This document shows, piece after piece, positions 34,673-47,330 of a DNA stretch of 64,000 bases. The translations under genes and the position numbers were made by a program. The stretch comes from Sapria himalayana. Lineage: Eukaryota; Streptophyta; Magnoliopsida; Malpighiales; Rafflesiaceae. Each line of letters starts with the position of its first letter. Position 1 is the stretch's first letter. The DNA is taken from contig JAREIK010010196.1 in the NCBI GenBank assembly GCA_029783825.1, positions 1 to 64,000 of the forward strand, in the 5' to 3' direction. Under the pieces are notes generated by a model. That model made no database searches, was not told the origin of the DNA, and was given only the letters and a program-made list of their open reading frames with translations.

Positions 34673-35811
34673 CCTATTGAAAATCTATAGCTCTCAATTT
34701 TAGTGTGAGAAAGTTGCACTTTTATAGAGATAAACCTGTATTTTTGATCAATATAAACTCCATTTTAATCAAAAATTGGAGAATAATGATCTCTTAACCA
34801 ATAAAAAAGTATTTGTGAGTATTGGTAAGGAAATAATGCTATAATGTCTAAGAAATTCGAAAAAAAACAAAGAACTAGCATTACATTTTTCAAAGGCAGA
34901 ACTTGTGTAGATTGTTGAACCCTTCTTTTTATTATATGGCAACATTTCACTTGGTAAACCTCAATTTGATATTTCTCCAGCATTTTTGGCTATGCTGAAG
35001 CAAAAATAAGTGGTTAAAATGGCATTCTATGATGCAAAACATCTATTTTTGCAATTCCAAGTTGAATATGTCTTCCACTATATATGGATATGAAGGCTAT
35101 GAATGATTGATGAATATCTTATGATAATTTTGATGTGGACTCTCGAGTTCACCCCATTACATAAATGTCCATTAGGCCCGGTATGGGTTTCTTTACTAAA
35201 ACTTCCTATTCACATGTTTAATAAGCTTTCTCTCCTCTCAATTGCTCACTATTTGGGTAAACCTTGAATCAGGGATGAAGTAATTGCTTATATGATTCGA
35301 CTGAGTGACACTAGGTTGTGTGTTGAGGTACTTCTCTAACACACACCTCCACAGAGGTTGTGGGTTGGAAGTAATGAGAAGGAGGGGTTTCGGCAACCAA
35401 TCCTTTCAGAATACTTATCTCCTTTTTGTAATTCCTATAATAAAATGGGACATGAGTTAAAACAATGCATAGAAAAAAAATTTAAATCTATAAAATTAGA
35501 AATAAGAAAGAAAAGAAATTAGAATATATGGGTTAAGAAAGGTCAGGAAATATGTAGTGAGGAGGGGTAGGGATAGAAGCAGGTAGTTATTAAAGGAGGA
35601 GAGGTGGAGTAGGTAGTTTATGTTGAAAGGGATAGGTTAGAAGGAAGAGAAAGAGAAGGAGCATTGCATTGGGAGGGAGTAGGTTCGGGAGGTGAAGAGG
35701 GGAGGATAGGAATGGGGATGCTTGAATGGGATAGGGACATGGCAGATTGGAGGGGAGAAGGCAGTAAGGAAGAAGGAAATTAGAGGGAGGTGGGCAAGTT
35801 GGTTTAGGTGG
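34673..35811 (+). mobile_element. L1-type LINE copy 3, 5' part (before the CACTA insertion)
   Basis: Plus-strand LINE 5' end directly after array D. It contains a decayed ORF1: FSLGKPQFDISPAFLAMLKQ (about 34,945), then GPVWVSLLKLPIHMFNK (about 35,175-35,225), IAHYLGKP and LCVEV (about 35,320). This is a DUF4283 domain with a premature stop after LGKP. A zinc-knuckle remnant FCNSYNKMGHELKQC follows near 35,430-35,475, with one Cys changed to Tyr. Reading continues at 61,312, on the far side of the CACTA element. Confidence 0.85.
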
Positions 35812-35829
35812 CACTACAAGAAAATGTTG

Positions 35830-36500
35830 ATTTAGCTAGGAAATTTTAGCTAGGGAATTTTAGCTAGGGAATTTTAGCTAAGGAATTTTAGCTAGGGATC
35901 AATCCCTAGCTAAATTATGAGGGTTTAGCTAGGGAATAGAAAGGAATTTATGTTTTTTTAATTAAAATAAAAACTTACAATAGATTAGTGACAGAATATT
36001 CTTTTTAAATTCTGCTCAAGAAAAGTGAGGTATATAACAACGGATTTAGCAATGGATTTAGCGACAGAATCTCTCTGGCTAATAAAATCTGGAAATTAGC
36101 GACGGATTTAGCAATGGAATTTTCCTAGCTAATAAAATCCAAAAATTAGCGACGAAATTTATCTAGCTAATAAAATCCAGAAATTAACGATGGATTTAGT
36201 GACGAAATTTTTCTAGCTAATAAAATATGGAAATTAGCGATATAATTTTCCTAGCTAATAAAATCCAAAATTTAGCGATGGACTTATCATATTTTCTCTA
36301 GCTAATAAAATCCAAAAATTAGTGGCGAATTTAGCAACAAAATTTTTCTAGCTAATAAAATCCAAAATATATCGACGGATTTAGCGACAGAACTTCTTTA
36401 GCTAATTAAATTCAGAATATAGTGACAGATTTAGTGACTGAACTTCTCTAGCTTATTAAATCCCTAACATAGTGACGAAATTTTTCTAGCCAATATTTAA
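35830..36500 (+). repeat. CACTA left subterminal repeats
   Basis: Clustered short direct and inverted repeats: AATTTTAGCTAGGG (four times near 35,840-35,900), then about ten alternations of ATTAGCGACGGATTTAGC and TTCTCTAGCTAATAAAATCC. Such arrays bind the TNPA-type protein in characterised CACTA elements. The same words recur, inverted, at 60,885-61,300. Confidence 0.9.
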
Positions 36501-37517
36501 TTATTTAATTTTTTTAATTTATTATTAGTTTTAATATTTTATTTAATTTTGTTTATTAAATGTATGTTAATGGTCTATAGATGAGTGATCTTTGAGAGTT
36601 ACAGTCTCCTCGTAAAATCATAAAAAATGATTTTATAAATAAATAATTTAAAAAATATAAAAAAACAAAAAAAATTATATTAATAAGAACTAAAATATCT
36701 ATTTTTATGATGTATTAATTTTTTAAAAAATTATACAAAAAATTTTTCTAAAATTTTTAATTAAGAAACTTAAAAATTTGTATTAAAATAACATAAAATT
36801 ATTAATTCAATATGTATAATAATTTATTTCGATATTTTAAAGATTAAATTAATATACATTAAAATTTCTACCAACATAAATGTAAATTAATTCATTGTAT
36901 GATAAAATATTTTCAAAATATCTTATCTGGCGAATAAACTAGTAAATATTAATATGATTATTAGTATAAAAAATTTTATGATTATAGGAAACTTTAAAAA
37001 AAAATAATTAATACAAAATTTAAAAATTTTGAAATATAATAAAAATATAAAATTTTTCATTTAAGTTAAAAGAAAATAAATTAATATTTAAAAATAAATA
37101 CATAGATGGTTGCCCCTACTCAAATTTATAAGAATTAAACAATTGAGAAATATTTTTTTCTATTAGCTTTTAACATGTAGTCTTTATTAAAATAATTAAT
37201 ATAACTTTTTTTTAATTATCTTATCACTTTAAGTAATTTTTTGAATTTTAAAAATTATAAATGATATCAAATAATATGAAATTTTATGCCTTTAAAATTA
37301 TTACATATTATCTTCATAAAAATTAATATGATGAATTCTTAAAAATTTATAACCATAAAATATAAATTTTTATATATTTTTTAAAATTAAGAGTATTTTA
37401 TAACTCTTCGGAGAGTAGTTAGAAGACATATCATCTTGTCATGTATCTCTTATTATATGAAGTTTGTTAATTTTGTAGCTATTTGATATATTTTTTATAA
37501 GGCTAAACATATATATT
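36500..37517. other. AT-rich stretch, nothing recognised
   Basis: Very AT-rich CACTA interior with no open frame above background, no domain and no clear tandem repeat. Confidence 0.5.
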
Positions 37518-38279
37518 TTTTAATTGTTTATATATTTATTATTTAATTAATTTTATAATAAAAAATTATAAGGTGTATATTTTTAATCTGTACCTTGCTA
37601 CACGCAGATTAATTTAGTTGAAAAAATTTTTATAGTAAATAAAATAAATGAGTCTTTTTGTTATTTAATGTTTACTGTGTAGAAACTAAGTCCTCCATCT
37701 TTATCGTGACATTTTCGAAGAATAAGTGATGCAACTCCTCTACAGTCCTTCTTTCTCTTGACACCGGCGCAACATAAACACATTCGTATTAAGCAATAAT
37801 TTGTTATTGATTTGAGGTATGTTTTTTATCCTAATTTTTCATCGATTATCTTAATACGTATTGATTTTGTTAATTTTTTTTCCGAAATTATTTTTCTTTA
37901 ATCGTATACATTAATTTAATTATACTTATTGTGATACATACCTAATGCATTTGTGTTGTGTTGGGCAGTAGGTATGCTTATATAAACTAAATTTAATTAT
38001 ACTTTTTTTTAAATTACATATTCTATTAATTTTATTATACTTGAATTGCTTATATAAACTTAATCGTATATAACATAAAATGAGTGTTTTGTGTTGGGCA
38101 GTGTGTATATAACACATAAATATATAAGTATATTTTATTATATCTATAACTATAAAAATAGTTTACATAAACATAACTATATATAAATATAACAACATAT
38201 ATTTAATATAGTTGTTATATTAAATATATGTTGTTATATTTATATATATAACAACATATATAAATATAACAACATAATT

Positions 38280-38329
<50 letters not shown>

Positions 38330-39013
38330 TATATGTTGTTATATTTATATATAGTTATGTTTATGTAAACTATTTTTATAGTTATAGATATAATAAAATA
38401 TACTTATATATTTATGTGTTATATACACACTGCCCAACACAAAACACTCATTTTATGTTATATACGATTAAGTTTATATAAGCAATTCAAGTATAATAAA
38501 ATTAATAGAATATGTAATTTAAAAAAAAGTATAATTAAATTTAGTTTATATAAGCATACCTACTGCCCAACACAACACAAATGCATTAGGTATGTATCAC
38601 AATAAGTATAATTAAATTAATGTATACGATTAAAGAAAAATAATTTCGGAAAAAAAATTAACAAAATCAATACGCATTAAGATAATCGATGAAAAATTAG
38701 GATAGAAAACATACATCAAATCAATAACAAATTATTGCTTAATACGAATGTGTTTATGTTGCGCCAGTGTCAAGAGAAAGAAGGACTGCAGAGGAGTTGC
38801 ATCACTTATTCTTCGAAAATGTCACGAGAAAGATGGAGGACTTAGTTTCTACACAGTAAACATTAAATAACAAAAAGACTCATTTATTTTATTTACTATA
38901 AAAATTTTTTCAACTAAATTAATCTGCGTGTAGCAAGGTACAGATTAAAAATATACACCTTATAATTTTTTATTATAAAATTAATTAAATAATAAATATA
39001 TAAACAATTAAAA
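37518..39013. repeat. 1.5-kb near-perfect palindrome (arms about 745 bp)
   Basis: The two arms are reverse complements about a centre near 38,265.5. For example, 37,926-38,117 and 38,414-38,605 encode the same 63-residue frame on opposite strands, and TTTAATTGTTTA at 37,519 mirrors TAAACAATTAAA at 39,001. The few differences include CTCTACAGTCC against CTCTGCAGTCC and GACACCGGCG against GACACTGGCG, so identity is high (roughly 98-99 percent by eye). The centre holds a (TA)n run (about 38,286-38,325). Confidence 0.95.
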
Positions 39014-39148
39014 TGAGTGTTTTGTGTTGGGCAGTGTGTATATAACACATAAATATATAAGTATATTTTATTATATCTATAACTATAAAAATAGTTTACA
39101 TAAACATAACTATATATAAATATAACAACATATATTTAATATATATAT
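39010..39148. repeat. Third, partial copy of the palindrome arm
   Basis: From AAAATGAGTGTTTTGTGTTG at 39,010 the sequence repeats, in left-arm orientation, about 135 bp of the left arm starting at 38,079 (GGGCAGTGTGTATATAACAC and onward). It directly abuts the outer end of the right arm. It ends in a TATATC microsatellite (39,140-39,196). Confidence 0.9.
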
Positions 39149-39196
39149 ATCTATATCTATATCTATATCTATATATCTATCTATATATCTATCATA

Positions 39197-40430
39197 ATTT
39201 TATATAAGATACATTCAATATACATGTGTATTTTAGATATAATTAGTATTATACATATAACATTATATACATATTTTACACAAATAAAGTTATTATGACT
39301 TTCTGATAGGATTTTAATAATGTATATTTGAAATTTGTAAGTGATCATTATGAAATACACGTCTAATAAATTTGTATTATGAAAATATCTATTATTCCAT
39401 AATACCATGCCTACCCAATAAGTATAATTAAATTAATATCTTTAAACTATATTTTATACATGGCTTTATGTATAGGGAGAAACACACACTCTTATAAAAA
39501 TGTAAGGGTGTAATTAGAATCTGTAAATTTAAAGTATAGTCACATTAAAATCTATTAATGTCAAATTAATATCTATAAACATTTATTGACCGGTTTTCAA
39601 TTAGTTCAAATAAAAATGTAATAGGCTTTATGTATGCTGATACTAATTTACAAGACATTTAAATACATGCATATATTTGACTATATTTTAATTATTATGT
39701 TTAATTAAATGCCGCAAAGGCTCCCTTATAAATACCCTAGCATTGACTATCAATATGATTCAAGCTGGATTAAAATATATAAGATATCCAGCTCATCTGA
39801 CATACATTATTTCCTACATGAATTGATGTCGATGACTTTTTAATGGGTTTGAGAAGTTCCACCTATATGGATGAGTAGATCTCACATATTTTATCACCGC
39901 TATAGCCATTATCTCATAAATTGTGTACCCATGGACTTGATACTATTTACTTATTGTAAGCTAACCATAGTATTGTTTACACGAGTAAACACTAGAAACT
40001 ATTTACTTATTGTAAGATTAGATAATGAAGAAACTTTGATAATTAATCCAAATAATCAATATCTATGAAATGATAATCCAGATTCATAGAGTTAACATTA
40101 TTCCTTGTTAAACTCATATACTTGTGATACATTTTACCATGCTATAAAATAACTAACATTGTATTGATTTTTGGAGTCTCTTGTCTCTCTATAATTTCAA
40201 TACTTAATGGTCTTTGAGCTATTATAATTACAATGATTCTTAGATTTAGACCTCTTGTTTTTTGATTTGCTTTGACATTTTCTCTTGGTTGAATTTCTTT
40301 CAATTAACTTTGTATATAATTCTAAAGAGTGTGATGTTTCACTTGTCTATCTCTATTGAATCTCCTTGGTGAGAATTAGATCATGAACATCATCGAATTT
40401 CAATTTATTAGTTCTTGATGAACTATGCAC
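39197..40430. other. AT-rich, unassigned
   Basis: No domain recognised. A CCTTATAAATACCCT motif near 39,723 resembles a TATA region, perhaps of an old LTR. It may be part of the copia remnant to its right, but no supporting repeat was found. Confidence 0.35.
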
Positions 40431-40432
40431 AA

Positions 40433-40687
40433 CTATAATTGTAATACGTTACATACTTGATCATTGACTTCAATACCAACCAAACTCAATTGGGTTGTGA
40501 TTGTGTTGGCTTCATTGAGTTGTTGGGTCACTGATGTGCTTTCTATCAACTTCAGATTGAAAAAATACCTCATCATGTACACTTTTTTAGCATCAATTAG
40601 TTTTACGTATATACTAGCAAGGGCCTTCGTAAGCCTTACTATGCTTTTCTCATTTTTTATATTGAAACTAAGTTGGTAAGATATCAT
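40433..40687 (-). pseudogene. Ty1-copia gag fragment
   Basis: An 84-codon minus-strand frame contains KLIDAKKVYMMRYFFNLKL, then STSVTQQLNEANTITTQLSL and VGIEVNDQVCNVLQL. This fits the copia-type gag (UBN2) pattern of Lys-Xaa-Tyr-Leu ... Leu-Phe-Xaa-Leu-Lys-Met ... Val-Xaa-Xaa-His-Ile-Asn-Xaa-Phe ... Leu. No integrase or RT remains nearby. Confidence 0.7.
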
Positions 40688-41040
40688 ATTTCAGATGAAT
40701 TCAAGTGCTAGTATGTGCTCTTCTTTCTTCATAGACTCTATCATCTTACTCAGAAGGGGTTGATATAGATTTTTCTAGTATATATAATCCTCCATCTATA
40801 TTTTCTAGTATCCAAATTTTGTTCCATAAATTTTTTTTTATTTTCACTTTTGCTTCATATGCAGTCATTACTGTCTACAAAATATGAATTCTTCTAGACA
40901 ATTCTTGCAAAACACTGTGCATGAGAATTGAGAACACATCTTTTGACATGCTGATTATTGTCTGCAAAATTTTTACTATTTAATAAATTCATTATTATCA
41001 TCAATAGTAACTTCACCCAATGGTGCATCATAATGCACAA

Positions 41041-41062
41041 CCTAAACCTCAAATACCAATTG
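41041..41062 (-). other. Possible copia LTR end and primer binding site
   Basis: The minus strand reads TTCTCAACA, an LTR-like terminus, followed at once by TTGGTATTTGAGG, close to the tRNA-Met primer site TTGGTATCAGAGC. It lies about 350 bases upstream of the gag fragment on the same strand, the expected arrangement. The other LTR and the LTR start were not found. Confidence 0.5.
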
Positions 41063-41800
41063 TTGAGAATAACTTGATTTCCTATCTGTTAGATATATGA
41101 AAGAGAACAAAAATATATATACTAAATGAAACATAAAATTTACATTGTTCGGCACATTCATACCAATATTATGGGCTCTTCTCTTTTACTCTCTTTTTCA
41201 CTATGAATTAGGCGAATGCAAAAGATGTAAGAAATATATACTTTTGAAATTTCAATGCTTATTATATGTTGATCTATGCTAGAAAAATAATAAAACAAAA
41301 AAAAGAGGTAATGCTTCTTTTTTTGACAAAAATGGGGAGTAGATGTCCCCAATTATGACATTAAATATATCGATCACTTATATGTGTTTTATATTGTGGC
41401 ACATGTGTTTCATAAAAGAAGATTCTTTAATTTTTGTTTCATGATAATTAGATCAGAAATCTATTTTACATAATGCTTTATTATATCCAACTAATCAAAC
41501 AATTTATTAATTCTCAGAATAAGGTATTTGTTTTTCATTATTATTATAAATAAAATATGAATATAGATAATTTGTCAAAAAATATATTTACAAAGATTAT
41601 CACCTCCAAAATAGTTTCAACGTATTTAATTTTACAAGATTTATTTATAATATTGGCTAATCATTCATTATTTTATTTATATAAAACTCTAACAACTTCC
41701 ATATGTAACATAGAAGATATAAGAAAGCATTATATCTTTCTTTAATATTATAAATGTTATTATTCAACTAATTTAAAATCCTAATTATGACAAACTATGG
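41063..41800 (-). other. Presumed copia 5' LTR region, unassigned
   Basis: If the primer site at 41,041 is real, this stretch would be the 5' LTR. The minus strand includes GCCGAACAATGTAAATTTTA. No second copy was found in the window to confirm it. Confidence 0.3.
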
Positions 41801-41880
41801 TATTAAAAAAAATAAAAAAAAATTAAAAAATTAAAAATATTAAAAATAAAAAAATAAAAAAAAATAAAAAAAATAAAAAA

Positions 41881-41915
<35 letters not shown>

Positions 41916-42241
41916 GGAATAAAAGGAATAAAAGAAATAAAATAATAAAATAAATAAAATAAATAAATAAATAAATAAAATAAATAAAATAAATAAAATA
42001 AATAAAATAAATAAAATAAATAAAATAAATAAATAAATAAAATAAATAAATAAATAAATAAATAAAATAATAAATAAATAAATAAAATAATAAATAAATA
42101 AAATAAGTAAAATAAGTAAAATAAGTAAAATAAGTAAAATAAGTAAAATAAATAAAATAAATAAAATAAATAAAATAAATAAATAAATAAAATAAATAAA
42201 ATAAATAAAATAAATAAAATAAATAAATAAATAAATAAAAA

Positions 42242-42273
<32 letters not shown>

Positions 42274-42425
42274 AAAATAAAAAAAAATAAAAAAATAAAA
42301 AAAATAAAAATAAATAAAATTTAAAAATAATAAAATAATAAAAAACAAAAAAACATACAAAAATAAAAAACAAACAAAAAAATAAAACAAATAAAAAATA
42401 AAAAAAACAAAAAAAACAACTTTGG
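41801..42425 (+). repeat. A-rich (AAATA/AATAAAATAAAT)n array
   Basis: About 620 bp of A-rich repeat on the plus strand, with units AAATAAAATAA, AATAAGTAAA (about 42,103-42,150) and AAAAAATA. It differs from arrays A-D in lacking the AAGAAG half. Long Tyr/Phe/Leu-rich antisense frames are artefacts. Confidence 0.93.
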
Positions 42426-43675
42426 TATTTTATTTTGACCACCATTTCCTTCTTAGAATCACATCAAACCCATAGAATTCAATGGCTAACATATCAAAAG
42501 TTAATTTCTTCCTATCTCATAATAGCATATACTAATTAACTATTTGATATGAGTAAATTGCATCTCTAGATGAAAAGAAATAATATAGAAGTATTCTATT
42601 TTTTTTGAACCACTCTTATTTTCTCCAAAAATATATTAGATATAAGTGAATATGTTGCTCCTGGTTCAAAGAAATTGTAAGAGTATTTTGTTCCTTGTGT
42701 TTCTCCAAAAACACAAGACAAAAATTATTATTTTCCTTCACATAGATCATTAATACGACACTAGTTGAAAATCATGACTAAAACACAAGGCATATTCTAG
42801 ATCCATTGTAAAATATGTTGCTCTTGATTAATATATCTATTAATACATTATTAGATAAGTGAATCTAAATTACAATCAGCATTGAAGGATCACCTTCTAT
42901 GCTCTTTTTGATTGTTAAATTATTATCCTTGGAATTCCTTCAAGAGTGCTTTATGTCTTGTGTTTCTACTTTTTTTTTTTTTTGAGAAATTAGAATATAT
43001 ATAAATTCTCACATCACAACTATAAAATTGTGAGTGTTTGAGAAATCATTTTCTTTGGCACACAATTACATTCCTTCACATACTTTGCATGCTATCATTG
43101 AAGTCCAAGGTGCTAAACCTTTTCATTTCACTAACTTGATCTTCACATATTTCACTATCTTGGATTATCTCAGCCCTTGTTCTTAAATAATTAAAAAAAT
43201 TATTTTTCTCTAATTCTGAAGCTATATCAATAATTTCTCATATATGATTTCTTCATAAATATCATCTGAATTCAATTCTCAACCATTTCCAAAAATGTCA
43301 ATTTTTTTCATCGTTATTCATAATATAGAAAACATATTTTATTAAGTTCTCAACCTTAGTAGTATATTAAGCAACAATCACACTAGCTTGAGTTTATCTA
43401 AAAAAACATCTCATGTCCTATTTCTTCAATGGGATGATGGAAATTATTCAAACATTACTATATAGCTTATAAATTATGTAACTAGTTTTCTAAGCATCAG
43501 TTAATTTTTTTCCCTCAAGAGTTAGTTCATCCATTATTATAATTTCTTATATAAAATTCTTTAGTCCTTTGCTGTTCACCCATTACTAGGACATATCTTG
43601 CTTGATTTCTTACTTATTTTTACAAAATACTCATTAGTTAGTTGCATCATTTCTTTCATAAATAGACATTACTCT
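42426..43675. other. Unassigned AT-rich segment
   Basis: No domain, RNA gene or repeat family recognised. A 20-bp phrase TTGTGTTTCTCCAAAAACAC and its partial repeat (42,695 and 42,956) occur. It could be decayed LTR-retrotransposon sequence. Confidence 0.35.
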
Positions 43676-44245
43676 ATTTCTCTCTCTCTCTCTCTCTCCA
43701 TCTCTCTCTTTCCATTTCTCTCGCGCTCTCTATCTCTCCATCTCTCTCTCTCTCTCCATCTCTCTCTCTCTCCATCTCTTTCTATCTCTCCATCTCTCTC
43801 TCTCTCTCCATCTCTTTCTATCTCTCCATCTCTCTCTCTCTCCATCTCTTTCTATCTCTCCATCTCTCTCTCTCTCTCTCTCCATCTCTTTCTATCTCTC
43901 CATCTCTCTCTCTCTCTCCAATTTTCTCTCTCCATCTCTCTCTCCATCTCTCTCTCTCTCCAATTTTCTCTCTCCATCTCTCTCTCCATCTTTCTCTCTC
44001 TCTCTCTCTCTCTCCATTTCACTCGCTCGCTCGCTCTCTCTCTCCATCTCTCTCTCCATCTCTCTCTCTCAATCTCTCTCTCTCCCTCTCTCCATATCTT
44101 TCTCTCTCTATCTCTTTCTCTGTCTCTCCATCTCTCTCCCTCCCTTTCTCTCACTCTCTCTCCCTTTCTCTCCCCCTCTCTCCCACTCTCTCTCCTCTCT
44201 CCTCTCTCCATCTCCTCTCTCTCTCCTTCCCTCTCTCTCTCTCAA
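43676..44245. repeat. CT-rich microsatellite array 1
   Basis: About 570 bp of (CT)n with interspersed CCATCTCTCT, CCAATTTTCT and CCATCTCTTTCTATCTCT units repeated in higher-order fashion. The Ser/Leu-rich and Arg/Glu-rich frames on the two strands are artefacts. Confidence 0.95.
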
Positions 44246-47200
44246 CTTTTCCTATGCCACAATAATGAGACGTCTTCTTTACATAATATTCATTATTTAT
44301 TTTGATCATATTCTAGGTTTACATTATTTTCTCTTTACTTGACAAGTATGGAAGAGTGGATTCAACTTTAAAAATGACTATTATTTTTATTATTCATGTG
44401 TTGGGTAAAATCATTTCAGATTTCTAATAATTTTTTCATAGTATTTCATGAGAAATATTAGCATATAAATTGAAATCAGATTTCTTTATGTATTATTTAG
44501 GAGTAAAATAAAATCAAACATTAAAAAACAATAATAAAATGATATATTTATTCAATCAAACTAGAATAAATATATCAAATCAAACTCAATTTTAATCAAA
44601 CTAGCTAGATTGAATTAGTTTTAACCTCCCTCTCATTCTCTCTGACATAGAATTTGTCAAATTCTATGGCTGAATATTTAAGACCTTGGAAGAAATTGAT
44701 GTTAAGATACTATGATATATAGTGATGACGATGCACCACTAGGTGAGCTCCATGTCAAGGTGCTTGGTGTATTTTCCCAAGCTTTTTATGATTAATCCAA
44801 CGTCATTTCTATATTTAGCTTATTTTGCCAACTAGAGTCTCTTGTTGGCCAAATGTAATGACAGAGAGTGATCTTTTTTTTTGTGACATCTAACCACTTC
44901 TTCACACAATTATACCTACCTTTATGCAGTCACTTTACAAAATGTAACAATAAAAGCAAGGTGTCTATCATCAATTAATTTCATATATATATATATATAT
45001 CTATATATATATGTATAATAAATATATGTTGTTATATTTATACATAGTTATATTTATATATACTATTTTTATAGTTATAGATATAGTAAAATATATTTAT
45101 ATAAGAAATTCAAATTATATCACACATGCATATTGATGTATATTTATATTTAAACACACTTATTGAATTGAAGAACTTAAATGTATAAAGATTTATACAT
45201 TTATATATAACTATATATTAATGTATTTAATAATATGTATATCAACATATAACTATATATAAATGTATTTATCTACATTAATACCTATACATAGCCATAT
45301 CTCTAAATATATATAATTACATGAAAAACTAAATATAACTACATCTACACTATGTATAACTACATGCTTTAGAAACTTAATATCCATTCATATTTTTCAT
45401 CTCATTCATATATACATTTTTTTGATATTGTATAAATCTTTAGCATTTTTCCATATATTTTAGGAACTTAAATTTAATTTTTCAACCTTAAATATATTTT
45501 TAATGTATTTTTATATATTTGTATGAATCATTATGATTTATTATGTTTAGGGTTTGTATTTTTGTTTCACTTAATATCATTTAACTAAAATTGATTTCTA
45601 ATAAAATATATATTTGTTAAAATTCATGTTGTAAATTTCAAAACAAATAACAATATGTTTGCGTAATAAATATTATAAAAAATTCTAAAATATATATGTG
45701 ATGTAGTTTCAATTTACAAAGATAAAACTTTAAAAATAAAATTTATTTACAAAATAAAATTTGCACCTCATAATATGCAATATGTTATATTTATTATAAA
45801 TAAATAATGTTTAAAATGTATCTATTAATTACAAATAAAAACATTGTCGTGTATTCAATTTAAAAAAAAATTAAAAATAATTATTTAAAAAAACAAATTC
45901 ATATATTTATAAGGTCATTTATATATTTTGAATAAAAATAATAATTAACTTGTAGAAAAATTTACTCATGTATTTATATGGTAACCTGTTTTGTTTGAAC
46001 ATAATTAAAAAAATAATGATTTTTTATAAAACATTAAAGGCATGTATTTATATGCACTACAATATAATTGTTTGAATTTTAAGTTTCTAAAAATTTATTA
46101 ATAACAATAAAAATAGGTAGAAATTTTTCATTGACATTAATATTTAATAAAAAAATTTTATAGAAAAACAAAAATAATATTATCTATTTATGACAAATAT
46201 TTTAATTTTTAACATAATTGTAAAAACACATAACTTACAAATATGCCATTTTCATTTATTTATATGAGTATAATGATAGAATTTTTAACATAAATATAAA
46301 AAAATAACTATTTGAATAAAATAGAATCTCATATAGTGAATTCATAATTTCATTTTATGCATTAATATGCTTCTCACACACGCACGCATATACACACACA
46401 AAAATTTATTTTAAATATAAAGAATTTACAAAATTTTATAAATTGTGTACAATATCTAATATTTATTTAATTAAATTTTCAAAATCATAAAATTTTAAAA
46501 TATTTACACACACACACATATAATAGTTTAATGTGTAACTTAAAAAATACATTACGTATATAGGTATATGTGTGTGTTTGCGTGGTTGTTTAGTAGTATA
46601 CGCATGCATACAAGTATATACACACTACTTTGAAAATGTAGATACATCTGTGAATTTATACAAAAGTACAAAAATGTGTATTGTGATTTATAATGTATAG
46701 TAATGTATATGGATGTATAAATGTGTGAGTGTGTGTAGGTCAGTGTATATGCATATATATTTATGCATATATATGTAATATAGACATTATTTTTGAGAAG
46801 AAAAAAACTTAAGCACATAATTATTAACATGTTCAACAAATCATGATAGAATGAGCAAAAAGTGACATTATGGCAAGATACTACTAATCTCCCAGCTATA
46901 ACATTATAATTTGATCAGAGTACAACTTGCAATGATAAGATTCATTCAATACTACTTACCATGGAGTTACATTTTCATTCGATAATATAATTTGTTCAAA
47001 TAAAAAATCTATCTAATATCTTCTTCAACAACTCTTCTATCTTTTTTTTCTAGTCTTGATAAGCTATTTAAATTTTCATTATATGTACATTTCTTATCTA
47101 ATATCTCTAGTTCAAACTATTGTAATAGTAAAATCAATCAAATCAATCTAGGCCTGATAACTTTTTTTTCTATGAGATATTTGATTATAGAATATTTAGT

Positions 47201-47330
47201 AAATGCTATGACTTTGGTTCCCACTAAATATAATATTAACTTGCCAAAGAAAAGATTGTTTATACAAGTTCTTTTTCTATAGTGGTGTAATTCAATTGGG
47301 CATTTTATAGTGTGTTGTTATCATAGCATA
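44246..47330. other. AT-rich stretch with dispersed microsatellites
   Basis: No gene recognised. At 44,980-45,100 the sequence ATATATGTTGTTATATTTAT and the following TATTTTTATAGTTATAGATA resemble part of the palindrome arm. Short CA/TG repeats lie near 46,377-46,400, 46,505-46,520 and 46,565-46,580. The 95-residue frame near 46,552-46,839 has no family resemblance. Confidence 0.45.

Noticed and set aside
37926..38605. Two identical 63-residue proteins on opposite strands
   Set aside because: They are the same AT-rich sequence present in both arms of the palindrome, not a conserved gene pair.
43598..44305. Ser/Leu-rich 235-residue frame and its Arg/Glu-rich antisense
   Set aside because: Encoded by the CT-rich microsatellite; no domain or start context.
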